Below are positions 26,801 to 36,856 of a DNA stretch of 64,000 nt, in pieces. Each line of letters opens with the position of its first letter. Position 1 is the stretch's first letter. The position numbers and the translations under genes are program-made. Under the pieces are notes generated by a model. The model saw nothing but the letters and a program-made list of their open reading frames with translations, was not told the origin of the DNA and searched no databases. Source of the stretch: Helichrysum umbraculigerum. Taxonomy: Eukaryota; Streptophyta; Magnoliopsida; Asterales; Asteraceae. The stretch lies in contig CATIUR010000005.1 in assembly GCA_949592205.1 (NCBI GenBank), positions 91,318,777 through 91,382,776 of the forward strand. Reading direction: 5' to 3'.

Positions 26801-28276
26801 GTTTAGTCTCGACCCACCAGTCTCCCCCTGTATGATCAAGGTACTACCGGCGGCGAGAGGAATTCGGACGATTTTATTATGGCAAACAATTTCGGCCCGG
26901 TGCTTGGACAACCAGTCCATACCCACGATGATATCAAAACTCCCTAATTCGACAGGCATTAAATCGATTGAGAAGGTTTCGTTTGCGAGGTTTAAGGTGC
27001 AATTAGGTACCACGCTACTGGTTTCTATGAGCTTACCATTTGCGAGCTCTACAGTGTACTTAACATCTAAGGCCGAAGGGGTGATATTAAGTAGTGGGCA
27101 AAACTCATCAGATATGAAACTTTTATCAGCACCGGTATCAAATAATACTGAAGCAGTAAGATCGTTGAGAAGAAACGTACCCGTCACAACATTCGGGTCT
27201 TCTCTAGCTTCCCCAGCTTTGATGACGAATGCTCTGCTACGAGCTGGGTTGTTGTTCCGTTTGTTGCTGTTGTTGTTGTTGTTGTTGTTGTTGTTTTTCT
27301 GCTTAGGGCAATTATTCTGAAAATGCCCAGGACTTCCGCACCCATAACAAGTCTTCGGGGCACTGGTGTTTCGACAATCCTTGGCCAGATGTCCAAAGCG
27401 TTTGCAGTTTGTGCAAGGGCAGGAACCGTCGTGGTGACGATTGCATTTGGGACAGTAGGGCCTGCTTCCAACGTACCCTTTCCTTTCAGAAGTGCCAGAT
27501 GAATAAGCCCTAAGGGGCTCAGGCTTTCGGTTGGTGATTTGGTTGGATGAGTTGGGGTTTCCTTCCCACTTTCGTTTGTTGTTTGTAGGTGGGGCTGGGG
27601 TTGTGTTACGGCGGACAGCGTTTGCCGTGAGTTCGTGGGCCATACGGATGGCGTTCTGGATAGTACCTGGTTTGGATGAAGTCACCAGGTCCTGGAGTTT
27701 CTCGGGCAGTCCATCAATGTATTTCTCGATCCTCTTGTACTCGGGATCGACCATGGTTGGGCACAGAAGTGCCAGCTGGTGGAAACGGTTGGTGTAACCG
27801 GTGATATCATTACCTTGCATCTTATGGTTCCAGAATTCCAGCTCCAGTTGTTTCAGTTCATCCCTGGGGCAATACTCACCCCTTAACATCTCCTTCAACT
27901 CCTCCCACGGGAGTTTGTAAGCATCAGCAATGCCCACAGTTTGGGCATAGGTGTTCCACCACGTGAGTGCGGTGTCAGTAAAAGTACTAACAGAGAACTT
28001 GACTTTGTCCCCCTCCGCACAGTTGCAGATAAGAAATACCGATTCAACTTTCTCTATCCATCGTAACAGGCCGATTGCTCCCTCGGTACCTGCAAAGTTT
28101 AGAGGTTTGCAGTTCTGGAAGTCCTTGTAAGAACAAGGTTTAGCAGCAGTGGTTTCAGCGGCATCGCTGTTTCTCGAGGAATTTGGTGGAGTATTCCGAG
28201 CCAAGGCTTCAGTAACAGCCTGGGTTATAAGGGAGGTAATCTGGGCATCGGTGTATGGTCGTGTCTTTGGCGGCAT
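23849..28276 (-). CDS. G1 gag-pol polyprotein (Ty3/gypsy chromovirus)
   Basis: One uninterrupted frame of 1475 residues. Gag capsid region is about 60-220 (TEGAIGLLRWIEKVES, LTWWNTYAQ). CCHC zinc knuckles are at about 288-301 and 310-323, preceded by a Cys/His cluster at 275-286, and followed by an Asn-rich linker from a CAA/CAAC-type repeat. The aspartic protease has DTGA at 380-383. The reverse transcriptase has FIDD at 714-717 in place of YxDD. RNase H acidic residues are at about 863, 900, 924 and 968. Integrase has an HHCC zinc finger at about 1052-1092 and catalytic D1122, D1183 and E1219 (35 residues between the last two). A GPF module is near 1357-1359 and a chromodomain-like C-terminus at about 1415-1465 (WEREDQIRLKYPHLF). 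All key residues are present, so the element may be active. The polyprotein is expected to be cut by its own protease and to integrate cDNA into chromatin marked for the chromodomain. Confidence 0.97.
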   Translation of the reverse strand: MPPKTRPYTDAQITSLITQAVTEALARNTPPNSSRNSDAAETTAAKPCSYKDFQNCKPLNFAGTEGAIGLLRWIEKVESVFLICNCAEGDKVKFSVSTFTDTALTWWNTYAQTVGIADAYKLPWEELKEMLRGEYCPRDELKQLELEFWNHKMQGNDITGYTNRFHQLALLCPTMVDPEYKRIEKYIDGLPEKLQDLVTSSKPGTIQNAIRMAHELTANAVRRNTTPAPPTNNKRKWEGNPNSSNQITNRKPEPLRAYSSGTSERKGYVGSRPYCPKCNRHHDGSCPCTNCKRFGHLAKDCRNTSAPKTCYGCGSPGHFQNNCPKQKNNNNNNNNNSNKRNNNPARSRAFVIKAGEAREDPNVVTGTFLLNDLTASVLFDTGADKSFISDEFCPLLNITPSALDVKYTVELANGKLIETSSVVPNCTLNLANETFSIDLMPVELGSFDIIVGMDWLSKHRAEIVCHNKIVRIPLAAGSTLIIQGETGGSRLNLISCLKTRKFLRKGYPAILAHITEKKSEEKRLEDVPIVRDFPEVFPEELPGLPPPRQVEFSIDLVPGAAPVARAPYRLAPSELQELSTQLQELLDRGFIRPSSSPWGAPILFVKKKDGSFRMCIDYRELNKLTVKNRYPLPRIDDLFDQLQGSSCYSKIDLRSGYHQLRVRDADIPKTAFRTRYGHYEFQVMPFGLTNAPAVFMDLMNRVCKPYLDKFVIVFIDDILIYSRNEQEHAQHLRTILELLRHEELYAKFSKCEFWINTVQFLGHVIDSQGIHVDPSKIEAIKNWQAPTTPTEVRQFLGLAGYYRRFIENFSTIAKPLTVLTQKEKKFDWTEKQESAFQLLKSKLCSAPILSLPEGTDDFVVYCDASHQGLGCVLMQREKVIAYASRQLKVHEKNYTTHDLELGAVVFALKIWRHYLYGTRSTVFTDHKSLQHILNQKDLNMRQRRWVELLTDYDCEIKYHPGKANVVADALSRKERTKPLRVRALSITIHNDLTTQIHLAQLEALKPDNFMNEALRGMDKQFEIRPNGVRCFSNRIWLPNFGNLRDLVMDEAHKSRYSIHPGSDKMYHGIKEFYWWPNMKADIALYVSKCLTCSKVKAEHQRPSGLLQQPEIPQWKWEQITMDFITKLPKSASGCDTIWVIVDRLTKSAHFLAIRETDKMERLTQIYIKEIVCQHGVPISIISDRDARFTSRFWQSLQKSLGTRLDMSTAYHPQTDGQSERTIQTLEDMLRACVVDSGTNWERHLPLCEFSYNNSYHASIKAAPFEALYGRKCRSPICWTEVGDSQLTGPELIHETTEKIVEIQNRLKAARDRQKSYADVRRKPLEFQVGDRVLLKVSPWKGVIRFGKRGKLNPRYIGPFEILERIGPVAYRLQLPSELSSVHPTFHISNLKKCLSDETLIIPLDEIRINDKLHFVEEPVEIMDREVKQLKQSRIPIVKVRWNSRRGPEFTWEREDQIRLKYPHLFTDSTPNVTST

Positions 28277-28556
28277 GATTCTTCAATAAAAGAAATGAAG
28301 ATACATGAGATTTTGTATGAACTTGTAATTGTCATAGATGTACATGTATGAAAGAAGTAATACATAACATCAACATGGAAAATGACAATTAATGTGAGTT
28401 GAGACAACAAGTGATATTTGATAAATAAAGCGAGTTTAAAAGTTACATACTACAGGGGTATTACAAAAGGTGTCGGGAATTGTTACATCCGACTAGTTTA
28501 TAGAGTAGCGTAGATAGTCATTAGATTACAAGATAGATTACAAGACAAAGGCTACG

Positions 28557-29069
28557 CTAGTCTTCTTGTAGATTAATTTGTTCCATTAGCGCGACAAGGC
28601 GGTCCACAGTTTCTGCTAGTCGGTTGGTTTGCCTGGCGTTGTCTTCCACCAAGGCCAGTCGTTGTGCTATTGTGCGAGAGTGATCCGCAGTCTCCTGTGA
28701 ACGCTGTTCACATTCTTCTAGTCGGTTTCTTACAAGTTCATCCGCACCTAATTCGGCGGTCATGGAATCCTGAATTATGCTTACAGAGAGGTTGGTATCC
28801 TCTTGTTCTCGCTGTAGTCGTGATATGCGGTCAAGAGCTTGACGAAGCAGGTAGGTCATTCGGTGTTGTTCCAGTTCCAAATTTTCGAGTCTTTGCTCCT
28901 GATTGCGGAGTTGGATAGCCAACATTGGCACCGTGAGATGTGCCGAGTTTTGAGAGTTAGGTACAGGATAAGGGCTGGTTCGAGGTGACCTTGCGTTCCT
29001 CCTGGCTACTCGTGGGTTCCGTGACCCATGTGAGTGAGAGTGTGTCGGATTAGGTGGTGTGTTTGTCAT
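28557..29069 (-). CDS. G1 ORF0: coiled-coil protein upstream of gag
   Basis: An open frame of about 170 residues lies between the primer site and gag. I chose the Met at 29069 because the related ORF in G2 also starts MT-D/N-x-P. The first third is Pro/Ser/Arg-rich (PNPTHSHSHGSRNPRVARR). The rest is strongly helical with Leu/Ile heptads (IQLRNQEQRLENLELEQ, ALDRISRLQREQED, RLVALMEQINLQED), so a coiled coil is expected. The stop is 280 bases before the gag start. It matches no canonical gypsy domain that I know. G2 has a homologue with conserved text (RLEECEQRSQE, ASRLAETV-like), so the frame is shared within the lineage. Function unknown; candidates are a structural accessory to Gag or a nucleic-acid chaperone, both guesses. 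Confidence 0.75.
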   Translation of the reverse strand: MTNTPPNPTHSHSHGSRNPRVARRNARSPRTSPYPVPNSQNSAHLTVPMLAIQLRNQEQRLENLELEQHRMTYLLRQALDRISRLQREQEDTNLSVSIIQDSMTAELGADELVRNRLEECEQRSQETADHSRTIAQRLALVEDNARQTNRLAETVDRLVALMEQINLQED

Positions 29070-29368
29070 TCCTGTGGCAGTGTGTAAGTAAGACGAGGCT
29101 AATATATATAAATATATAATATCCAGCCTAAAGTCTAGCACATATCAAGTAATGGTCTGGTTCTCTCGTGGTCAGAGTCAACTAACGCATTCCTGTTCGA
29201 CAAAACAATTTCAGACCTCACATCATCTTTCCTTAATTGTACATAGTTGATCAGGCTATGTTAAATTAAAGTCGTATGATGTAATTCCTGAACCAATCAT
29301 GCCTAGTAAGGAAATACTGCCTAATGGTCATAGTCTAGGCCCACTAAATGCAACCTAGTTCACTATAA

Positions 29369-29386
29369 CCTTAGGCTCTGATACCA
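29369..29386 (-). other. G1 primer-binding site (Met-tRNA)
   Basis: Read on the - strand, TGGTATCAGAGCCTAAGG starts three bases inside the LTR edge. The first 12 bases complement the 3' end of initiator Met-tRNA. Confidence 0.9.
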
Positions 29387-29389
29387 ATC

Positions 29390-32001
29390 TGTAACACCCC
29401 CAAATTTAGTGATTTTGCGGAAGCATACTTGGGTGTTACTAATCAATATACAAAGCACAAGATATACAGCAAACGACCTCTAAATGAGACGTTTTGTAAA
29501 ATAATTACATTTCATAATTAAATCGTTTGAAAACATATAGTTTTCTTTACAAAAATATGTAAGCCTAGAGTCCGCGTATGTGGCAGGAGATTCTATTACA
29601 TAACCATAGTTACAAAAGATAATGCCAAAGAATCTCCGTTAAATGCAGTTTGGAAATCATGCGACTCTAGCTAGTAATCCTGGAGTGATCCTACTCCGTA
29701 AGTGTACCTGAGAATACATGCTAAAAAGGGTCAACCAAAAGGTTGGTGAATCTCACAGGTTTATCAGTAAATAATCAGTTTGAACACAAGATTTCATCAG
29801 TAGTGCCCGTAGGCGTATATCAAGTATTTGCAAATCTCGCAAAAGTAAAGTAATCAAGTTATACCGTTGCCATGAGGCTCATAATCGAAGCTTAACCCGT
29901 AAATAATCAGTTGCTCCCGTGACATGCTCGAAATTGAGCAAGCATAAGTAACGAAATAATAGTCACCCGTTTATACGTGTAAATCGGTACGTGGTAGCGC
30001 TACTACCCCGGGCAGGGAGGGTCATTTCCCTAATGGATCCATTAACTACTGTTCGCGCTTAAGTCCATAACTAACGATATATGATGGAGAGACTTCAGTA
30101 AGTAGTGAATAACTCATGCAATTCCGTTTGGTATAGAAATCAGTTTAGTACTTGTGATCAGGAAAAATAAGTAGCATGTATCTCCCCCAATAGGATAAAA
30201 CAGTAAAAGTGGGGCCGTAAGACTCACCTGAGTCTTTGCAAGTACGTTTATATCAATAAACGAGTAAGTAATATCAACCGTAGGTTCTCCGAACCCGTAA
30301 CCTTCAAATGCCTAAACATATAAAGTTAAGTAAGTAGATGTCTCGCAAGACCATCTAGGCTAGTTGTCTACATAACTCGTTATGTCCAAGTGTTTGTTTA
30401 GTAGTCCGTTTGTAGTTTGAAAGCAAATATGGCCCGTTGGTGACGGTTTGTAATAATGATTCAAAGTGTTATCATTATATGTATCGTTGAATCAGGTTTC
30501 GTTATTTGTACGTGTTCAACACTTAGTGTGATAAGTATTTACAACATCAAATGACGGGGGTCCGGGGGCAGCGCCCCTGGTAGCGGGGTCCAAGGGGCGG
30601 CAGCCCCTGGCTGGGGTCGAGCTGCCAGGTCAGCTTGGAAAATTTTTATTTCTATTATATTGTTATGGTGAAAAACGCATCTGGACTTGAATTTGGGTGA
30701 AATCAAGTGATAAATTTTTGGTCTCGATACTTAGTAAAAATGGTTTGAAACTTTCTGTTTTTAGCGTCACTTAAAGCGACACTTAAGGTTTAGGCGACAC
30801 TTAGGAAGTGTCGCATAAAATTTGCGAAATATAAGTTTAGGGCGTCACTTAGAGAAGTGACGCATAAGGTGGCGACACTTAGGCAGTGACGGTAACAAGT
30901 GTCGGTTTAAGGTTCTAGGCGTCACTAGAGTAGTGTCGGGCAAGAGTGTCGTATAAAAATTAGGTTTCGATCATAGGCGTCACTAAGGCAAGTGACGCTA
31001 GTAGTGACGGATATTGAAAATGCGTCACTTAGGTAGTGACGGGAAAAGAGGACTTATGCGACACTTAGTCAGTGTCGCACGAAGTGACGCATATCTGGGT
31101 TCATCAGTGCGTCACTTACGTCTGATCGACGGATTTTGAGCCAAAAACATGTTTTCGGGTTTCCGTTTGGTCCGATTCTTTTACCCAACCCTTATATGAA
31201 CATAATAAGCCTATAGAAACCATAAACTAGTAAAAATGATCAAAAACGAGAGATGTCGGGATTTGTCGGAAACTTACAAAGTGTCGGATGAAAAATCCGG
31301 AAAGATAGGAATGTAGATCGTGTTGTCGTGGTCACTTTTCTCCAAACGGGTGGTATGCTTCGGCGATGTTTCGTGGTGTTATTTGGCGATTTTGTGTGGT
31401 GGTGGTGGTTTAGTTTTTAGAGAGAAAAAGAAAGAAGAAAAGTAAGAGAAAGAGAGTGTAGGTGGTGAATGAGGGAAAAAGAGAGAGAGGAGGGGGTTTT
31501 GATGAAACTCCCCCACTTTCAGTCTCCGCTCCGCGCTCCGGGTGGTGTTCGTTTTCTCCGTCGTTTTTCGTTAAATAACTATTTTAAATATTACTGGTGC
31601 GTTTTAAAAATACAAATTATTACGCGATATTTTATTTAAATATTTTACTAATCAATTTATATATTGAATTATAAAGTGTAAGTTTGTTTATTTAATTTGC
31701 GCGTTTTAATATCTAAATTTGTGTACGTTTTGTTTGTACAATACGAATGAATACGAAATATTATCGTAATAATATTTTTGACATAACAATGTTACTTAAT
31801 AAAATTTGGTCACCAACGTCCGTATTAAATTGAATCGAAATGCATTCGATTTAGATTGCGTACGATTTAACCAAATCGCATTTTCGTATATATTCAACAA
31901 TATATATAATTCGATACATTAATTAGCCTAACACAGAACTAATTACATGTATTAACAAAGAATTAGGCACTAATTCTATTCCTAATTTGCTGGTTGTTAC
32001 A
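29390..32001 (-). repeat. G1 5' LTR
   Basis: Partner of the 3' LTR and essentially identical to it. It ends at the target duplication GTTTG (32002-32006), where HB2 sequence resumes. Confidence 0.96.
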
Positions 32002-32455
32002 GTTTGGACCGACGGGACCGACGCCATAGGCACGGCCCGTCGGTCTGTGTGCGTCGGTTGCCTGCGTCGGGAGAGCGACGGAAGAGAGAGGGTGGGTGTA
32101 GGTCCCAATTCTGACGCGGCCGTTTACATAAAAAAAAAAATTTTAAAAAATTTGAAAAAAAATGTGAGGAACGGGCAAAAAAAAAAACATTTAATTTTTA
32201 TATTTTTTTTACTTTTTACACACTATAAATTCAAACCAAATCCAACCAATTTTTCAACCCATTCACTCTCCAACTTTTTAAATATTCCACTACTTTATAT
32301 AATTTATACTTCCAATTCACCACTTTCAACCTACTTTCCACAACATTTACACCCCAATTCACCACTTTTATATACAATTTCACAACTTTTATATACAATT
32401 TCTTCAACTTCTTCAATCACCACTTTCAACTTCTACCACTTTTATATACCAAAAA

Positions 32456-33863
32456 ATGAGGCCAACTCAACAATCTACCGCCGACGATATGTGGAACAAC
32501 CTTATCAACAACCCGCTTCCGAATCCAACTTCACCAACATCCACTTTTTCGGCTCAATCGAGCAACTCATCACCTAGCCAACCCCCCGGTTTTGCAACAT
32601 ACGTAAGCCCACCCGGTCCATACCATAGTCCATCCGTACCATACCAAACTTATCAAACCTACCTAACGTATCATCATTATTCACCAACAATCCCATATCA
32701 CCAATCTCCCGCGGCGTTCGGAAACCCACACTACATGCACCAACCTCATCCTTCGGCTTTCAACAAATATCCACCAACACCAATTAGCCTCCCACAATTC
32801 GGAAACATCAACACTCCGCCTCGAGCCGAACCCGAACCCGAACCCGAACCCGAAATCCAACCCGAACCCGAACCTGAAACCCAAACCGAACCCGAACCCG
32901 AGCCGGCTCCAAAGAGAGGAAGATCTAGAGGAAAAGCCGTGGCCACTGCCGCAACCCGGGTGCAAGTAAGATGGTCCGACGATGAGGAGGGTTTTGTTGG
33001 CCCAACGATGGATCCACCGGTCTGAAAAAGACAAAAAAGGCGCTTCACAAGCTGGAGAAGTTTTTTGGAGAAAAGTTCATGAGGACTACAACAAGGTGGC
33101 TCCCCAATCCCGTTCCGTGAGCCAACTTCAAGGCAAATGGAACAAGATCCGTTCGGATTGCAAGATCTTCATTGGAATTTACAAAGAGGTTACAAATCCT
33201 CGTCCGAGCGGTGCCAAAGAAGATGACATTGTGAAAGCATGTCATAAGAGGTTCAAGGACCGAATGGGAAGAGATTTCATATATGAAAGTTGTTGGGACG
33301 TAGTCAAGGATCATCCAAAGTTTCTGGCATCGTTTGGTGTTATGAGCAACCGAGAAATTCCATCCCAACCCGAGCTCGAACCCATCAATCTTAGTGACGA
33401 CATGCCTTATTCCGATCCTCTTACGGCTAACATGCAGCACTTGTTCACCGACGACCCCATTCGTCGCCCGCCCGGTCGTATATCTTCTAGGAAAAGCCAA
33501 AAAAGCTCGAGTTCAAGTGATGCCGCTACTGCTTCACGTTCTTTGAAAGAACAAGAACGTTTGGCCAACATACGAGCCGCGCAAACGTCAGAACGTACAA
33601 TGGCGCAAATCGGAAAAGCCGCGGCAAAAAAAACGATCATTAAATCGTGGAAAATGCTTCTTCAACCGATCCCGTCGTTTCTCAAAGGTAAGGAGAAAAA
33701 AATGATCAAGGAAGTAAGAAAAACCTTGGTTGACAACTATGAGTCGGACTACAAAACGTTCTTTGGTCACGACGCGGGTTCGGGTTCAACCCAAGTGCTA
33801 GATTCGGGTGAAGACGAGGACAACAATGAAGACGACAATGAAGACGACAACGAATCCGAGTAG
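32456..33863 (+). pseudogene. Harbinger ORF1-type Myb/SANT-like protein, one frameshift
   Basis: The N-terminal part (from ATG 32456) is rich in Pro, Ser, Tyr and Gln and ends in a repeated Glu-Pro tract (about 32826-32910) and a basic KRGRSRGK patch. It then enters a Myb/SANT-like (trihelix-type) domain at VRWSDDEE. Near 32988-32991 the frame changes by what looks like one extra G, and the domain continues in the frame open from 32982 to 33863 (AQRWIHRSEKDKK, GEVFWRKVHEDYN, LQGKWNKIRSDC). The C-terminus has a Lys-rich helix and an acidic end (DEDNNEDDNEDDNESE). In PIF/Harbinger elements such a Myb-like ORF1 works with the transposase to bind ends; that role is family knowledge. Without a sequencing error the gene is broken. 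Confidence 0.8.
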
Positions 33864-34265
33864 ACTACTAGTTGTATTTTTAAATTTCAATAAATGTATT
33901 TTTTTTCTTTTTTAGGATTTGTAACATTTTTCATTTTTTAGGATTTGTAACATTTTAATTTTTTAGGAATTGTAATTTTTTTTCTTTTTTAGGAATTGTA
34001 ATATTTTATATTTTTAGGAATTGTAATGTTTAATTTTTAATTAATCCCTTATTTTTAGTTTTAATTTAAATGTGTTATTTAAGTTTTGTATTAAATAAAT
34101 AGATTAAATAGTGTGTGGGGCCCTGAAAATAAGGGAAGTGATGTTGCTGTTGGCAGTGGAGTGTCAGTTTGTGTCAGTTTGTGTCAGTCAGTGGAAAAGC
34201 TGATGTGGCGCTGAGCTGGCAGGCAACTGACGCGTCAGTTCGCGTCACCATTGGGAGGAGTCTTA

Positions 34266-34666
34266 GAAATAACTTCATAATATTTTAAATCAGACTCGAG
34301 TATAAAGATGAGAAATATATCACAACGGTATTATATAAACACGAAATTAAATATTTGTTAGACAACATATTTCCGAGCCGTGTTAATCTATGAGGATTTA
34401 AACAAATACGACAATCTAAATGCAAGACAAATTAACTATATAGAGATTATCAAGAACACAATGACAAAAAGCTCTTTACGTGATTAACTATCAAGGCAAC
34501 CTAAAATTCACTAATACCAACAAGAGAGAAATACATTCAGTTTTCTATACATATATATACTAGTAGCATACATCATAAAATACGTTTGGAATGTAACATC
34601 TAAGATGTATGAAATCAAAAACTAACTAAAGCAAAAAAGAACAAAACACTAATTTTACGCACTTTG
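34266..34666. other. Spacer between HB2 and LTR fragment V
   Basis: About 400 bp of AT-rich DNA with no recognisable gene or repeat. Confidence 0.6.
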
Positions 34667-35451
34667 TGTCACACCCCCGATTTCATGATTTGCGGAAGCG
34701 ACGATTTTTGGGTGTGACTAATCAATAATAAAAGCGCAGAGGTACAAGCAAACGACTCTACATGAGACGTTTATACATTTTACAAAAGTAATACATGGTT
34801 TCAAGTCATAAATACATCATTTGAGAGTTCGCATACTAAGATCCTGAAGATTTTAATACATAACCATTATACAAAATATAATGCAAGAAAATCTTCATAT
34901 ATATGTAGATGTATGCGACTCGTACTAGATAGCTTATCCTGCGGGCCATCCTACTGTTGCTGATCACCTGAGAATACAACACTAAAAGGTCAGCTATAAA
35001 GCTGGTGAATCTCACAGGTTTAACATAAAACATGATGTGATCAACATGATTATCTGACGATTTAATACCAACAATGATTAAACAGCATAACCGAACAATG
35101 ATAAACCAATTAAGGTTTCCGAACAATGATTAAACCATTAAGGTTTCCGAACAATGATTAAACCAATTAAGGTTTCCGAATTAAATATACCGACACTGAT
35201 ATTGCACTGAGCTATGGTTCAAAGCCTAACCCGATTTGTGCCTCCCGAACGGTGTCAACACCCATAACAATTACTAAAATGCCCGTTTATACGTGGTTGT
35301 AGCTAGCAACCCGGACGGGGACGTCACTCCCATGATAGATCTATCTTTTAGTAATCGCGCCTTATTAAGTTAATGAACCATACACTGATAAGGAGTTTAC
35401 CGAATTAAAACACTCATGCAATAACCGAACAAAATCAATACTGACAATGAT
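34667..35451 (-). repeat. V: partial gypsy LTR, interrupted by G2
   Basis: It starts TGTCACACCCCCGATTTCATG, a variant of the terminus used by the other LTRs here. It shows the shared downstream words (GCGGAAGCGAC, GTGACTAATCAATA, GGTGAATCTCACAGGTTT). It stops abruptly where G2 begins at 35452. The rest should lie beyond the right edge of the window, past G2's far end. Orientation by analogy with G1. Confidence 0.75.
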
Positions 35452-36795
35452 TGTAACACCCCCAAATTTAATGATTAGCGGAAGCAAGTTTTGGGTGTTA
35501 CTAATCAATAATCAAGCACCAAAGTAAAGCAAATGACATCTATATGCAACGTCGTACAATAGTACAAAAGTATTACATTTTTAAATCCTAGTACAAGCTC
35601 CGAGTTCGAAAGTAGTTCCTAGAGATTCTATTACATAATAATCATAATCAAAAATAATGCGACAGAATCTCCATGTGTTTAGTATGCATGTGACTCGAGC
35701 TATCAGTCCCCTTAGGGTGTGCAGTCCTACTACTATAATGTACATGAGATAAATGCTAAAAAGTGTCAACCAAAAAGGTTGGCGAATCTCACAGGTTTAG
35801 TATAGTAATCAGTTATGAACCACAAGTAAAGTACCAGTAATGCCCTCGAGCATAGTAAGTAAATCAGTAACTCAGTAAATCAGTAGGCCAATCAAAATTA
35901 CCATGAGCTCACAAGTTGAAGCTTAACAGTGTAGTGTGAATGGTACATTTAAGTACAGCATCACGTACCCCCGTGAGTGCTATCCGGACACTCATATGTA
36001 ACAAATACTAATATGTCTGTTTCTACGGTGTAATCCGTGATGGCGCTACCACCCCAGGCAGGGATTGTCAGTCCCAAATGGATCCATCTACTAGTAATCG
36101 CGCTTAAGTCCATAACTAACAACTTATGATAGGAGGATTTCAGTGGATAAAAGCAACTCATGTAATGTATGTAAAAGCAGTGTAAGCAGTTCAGTACTTG
36201 TGTTCATACGTAAAACAATAACAAATATCTCACCCCAAGTAAAAACAGTAAAAGTGGGGCTGTAAGACTCACCTGAGTCTAGCAAGTATGTTTGTGTCAG
36301 CAAACAAGTATAGCGGATGTAAGTCCGTAAGTTGGTTCTCCGACCCTGCAACCTTCTGGCGTCCGAAACGCACAAGGTTGTAAGCAAGTAAGTAAGTTGG
36401 TGTCACGAAGGATCACCCATGCTAGTTGTCCACTCAACTAGGAAATGTCCAAATATTCGTTTGTACGTTTGTAGTTGCTTGTAGTTAAGTGTGGCCCGTT
36501 GGTGACGGAGGTGTAATAATAATTCAAGTATTATTATTTTGTAAATCATAGTGTTGTATATCTTGTAAAGTATATACATTAGTTAACCGTTTGTATTGTG
36601 ACGTGTAACCGTTGTCTGAATGTAAGTCCGTGCGAGTGTAAACTCGTATTCATGTACTTATACATATAAGTAGTAATTGTTGTGAGTGTAATCTCGTAAT
36701 AAGTAATTGTATTCCAAGTGTATATATATATATGTATATATGAGTTTTCGAAAGTGTATAAGTTCGAATGCACGTACATATATACATATATCCGA

Positions 36796-36856
<61 letters not shown>

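Larger units (their letters stand above)
21203..32001 (-). mobile_element. G1: complete Ty3/gypsy chromovirus
   Basis: Two 2612-bp LTRs (21203-23814 and 29390-32001) begin TGTAACACCCCC and end TGTTACA. They flank a 5575-bp internal region. GTTTG is duplicated on both sides (21198-21202 and 32002-32006). A Met-tRNA primer site and polypurine tract are in place, gag-pol is one open frame, and I count about one base difference between the LTRs. The layout (C-terminal chromodomain, integrase last) is that of chromoviruses, Tekay-like by overall look; the clade was not tested. Confidence 0.96.
21154..34262 (+). mobile_element. HB2: PIF/Harbinger-type element split by G1
   Basis: The left terminus GACGGGTCCTTATGG (21154) and right terminus CCATTGGGAGGAGTC (ending 34262) are flanked by TTA (21151-21153 and 34263-34265). 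The termini match imperfectly, but both subterminal regions match HB1. Removing the nested G1 retrotransposon and its 5-bp duplication leaves about 2.3 kb. It carries an ORF1-type Myb/SANT-like reading frame and no DDE transposase. Orientation is taken from the ORF. Confidence 0.78.

Noticed and set aside
26832..27320. Leu-rich + strand frame in G1
   Set aside because: Antisense of the protease region and Asn-rich linker of gag-pol.
32681..33048. Gly/Ser/Phe repeat proteins antisense to HB2 ORF1
   Set aside because: They come from reading the Glu-Pro codon repeat on the opposite strand.
20420..34262. HB1 and HB2 as one single large Harbinger element
   Set aside because: The internal termini at 21064 and 21154 each have their own TTA, and the subterminal regions show two complete elements in opposite orientation.
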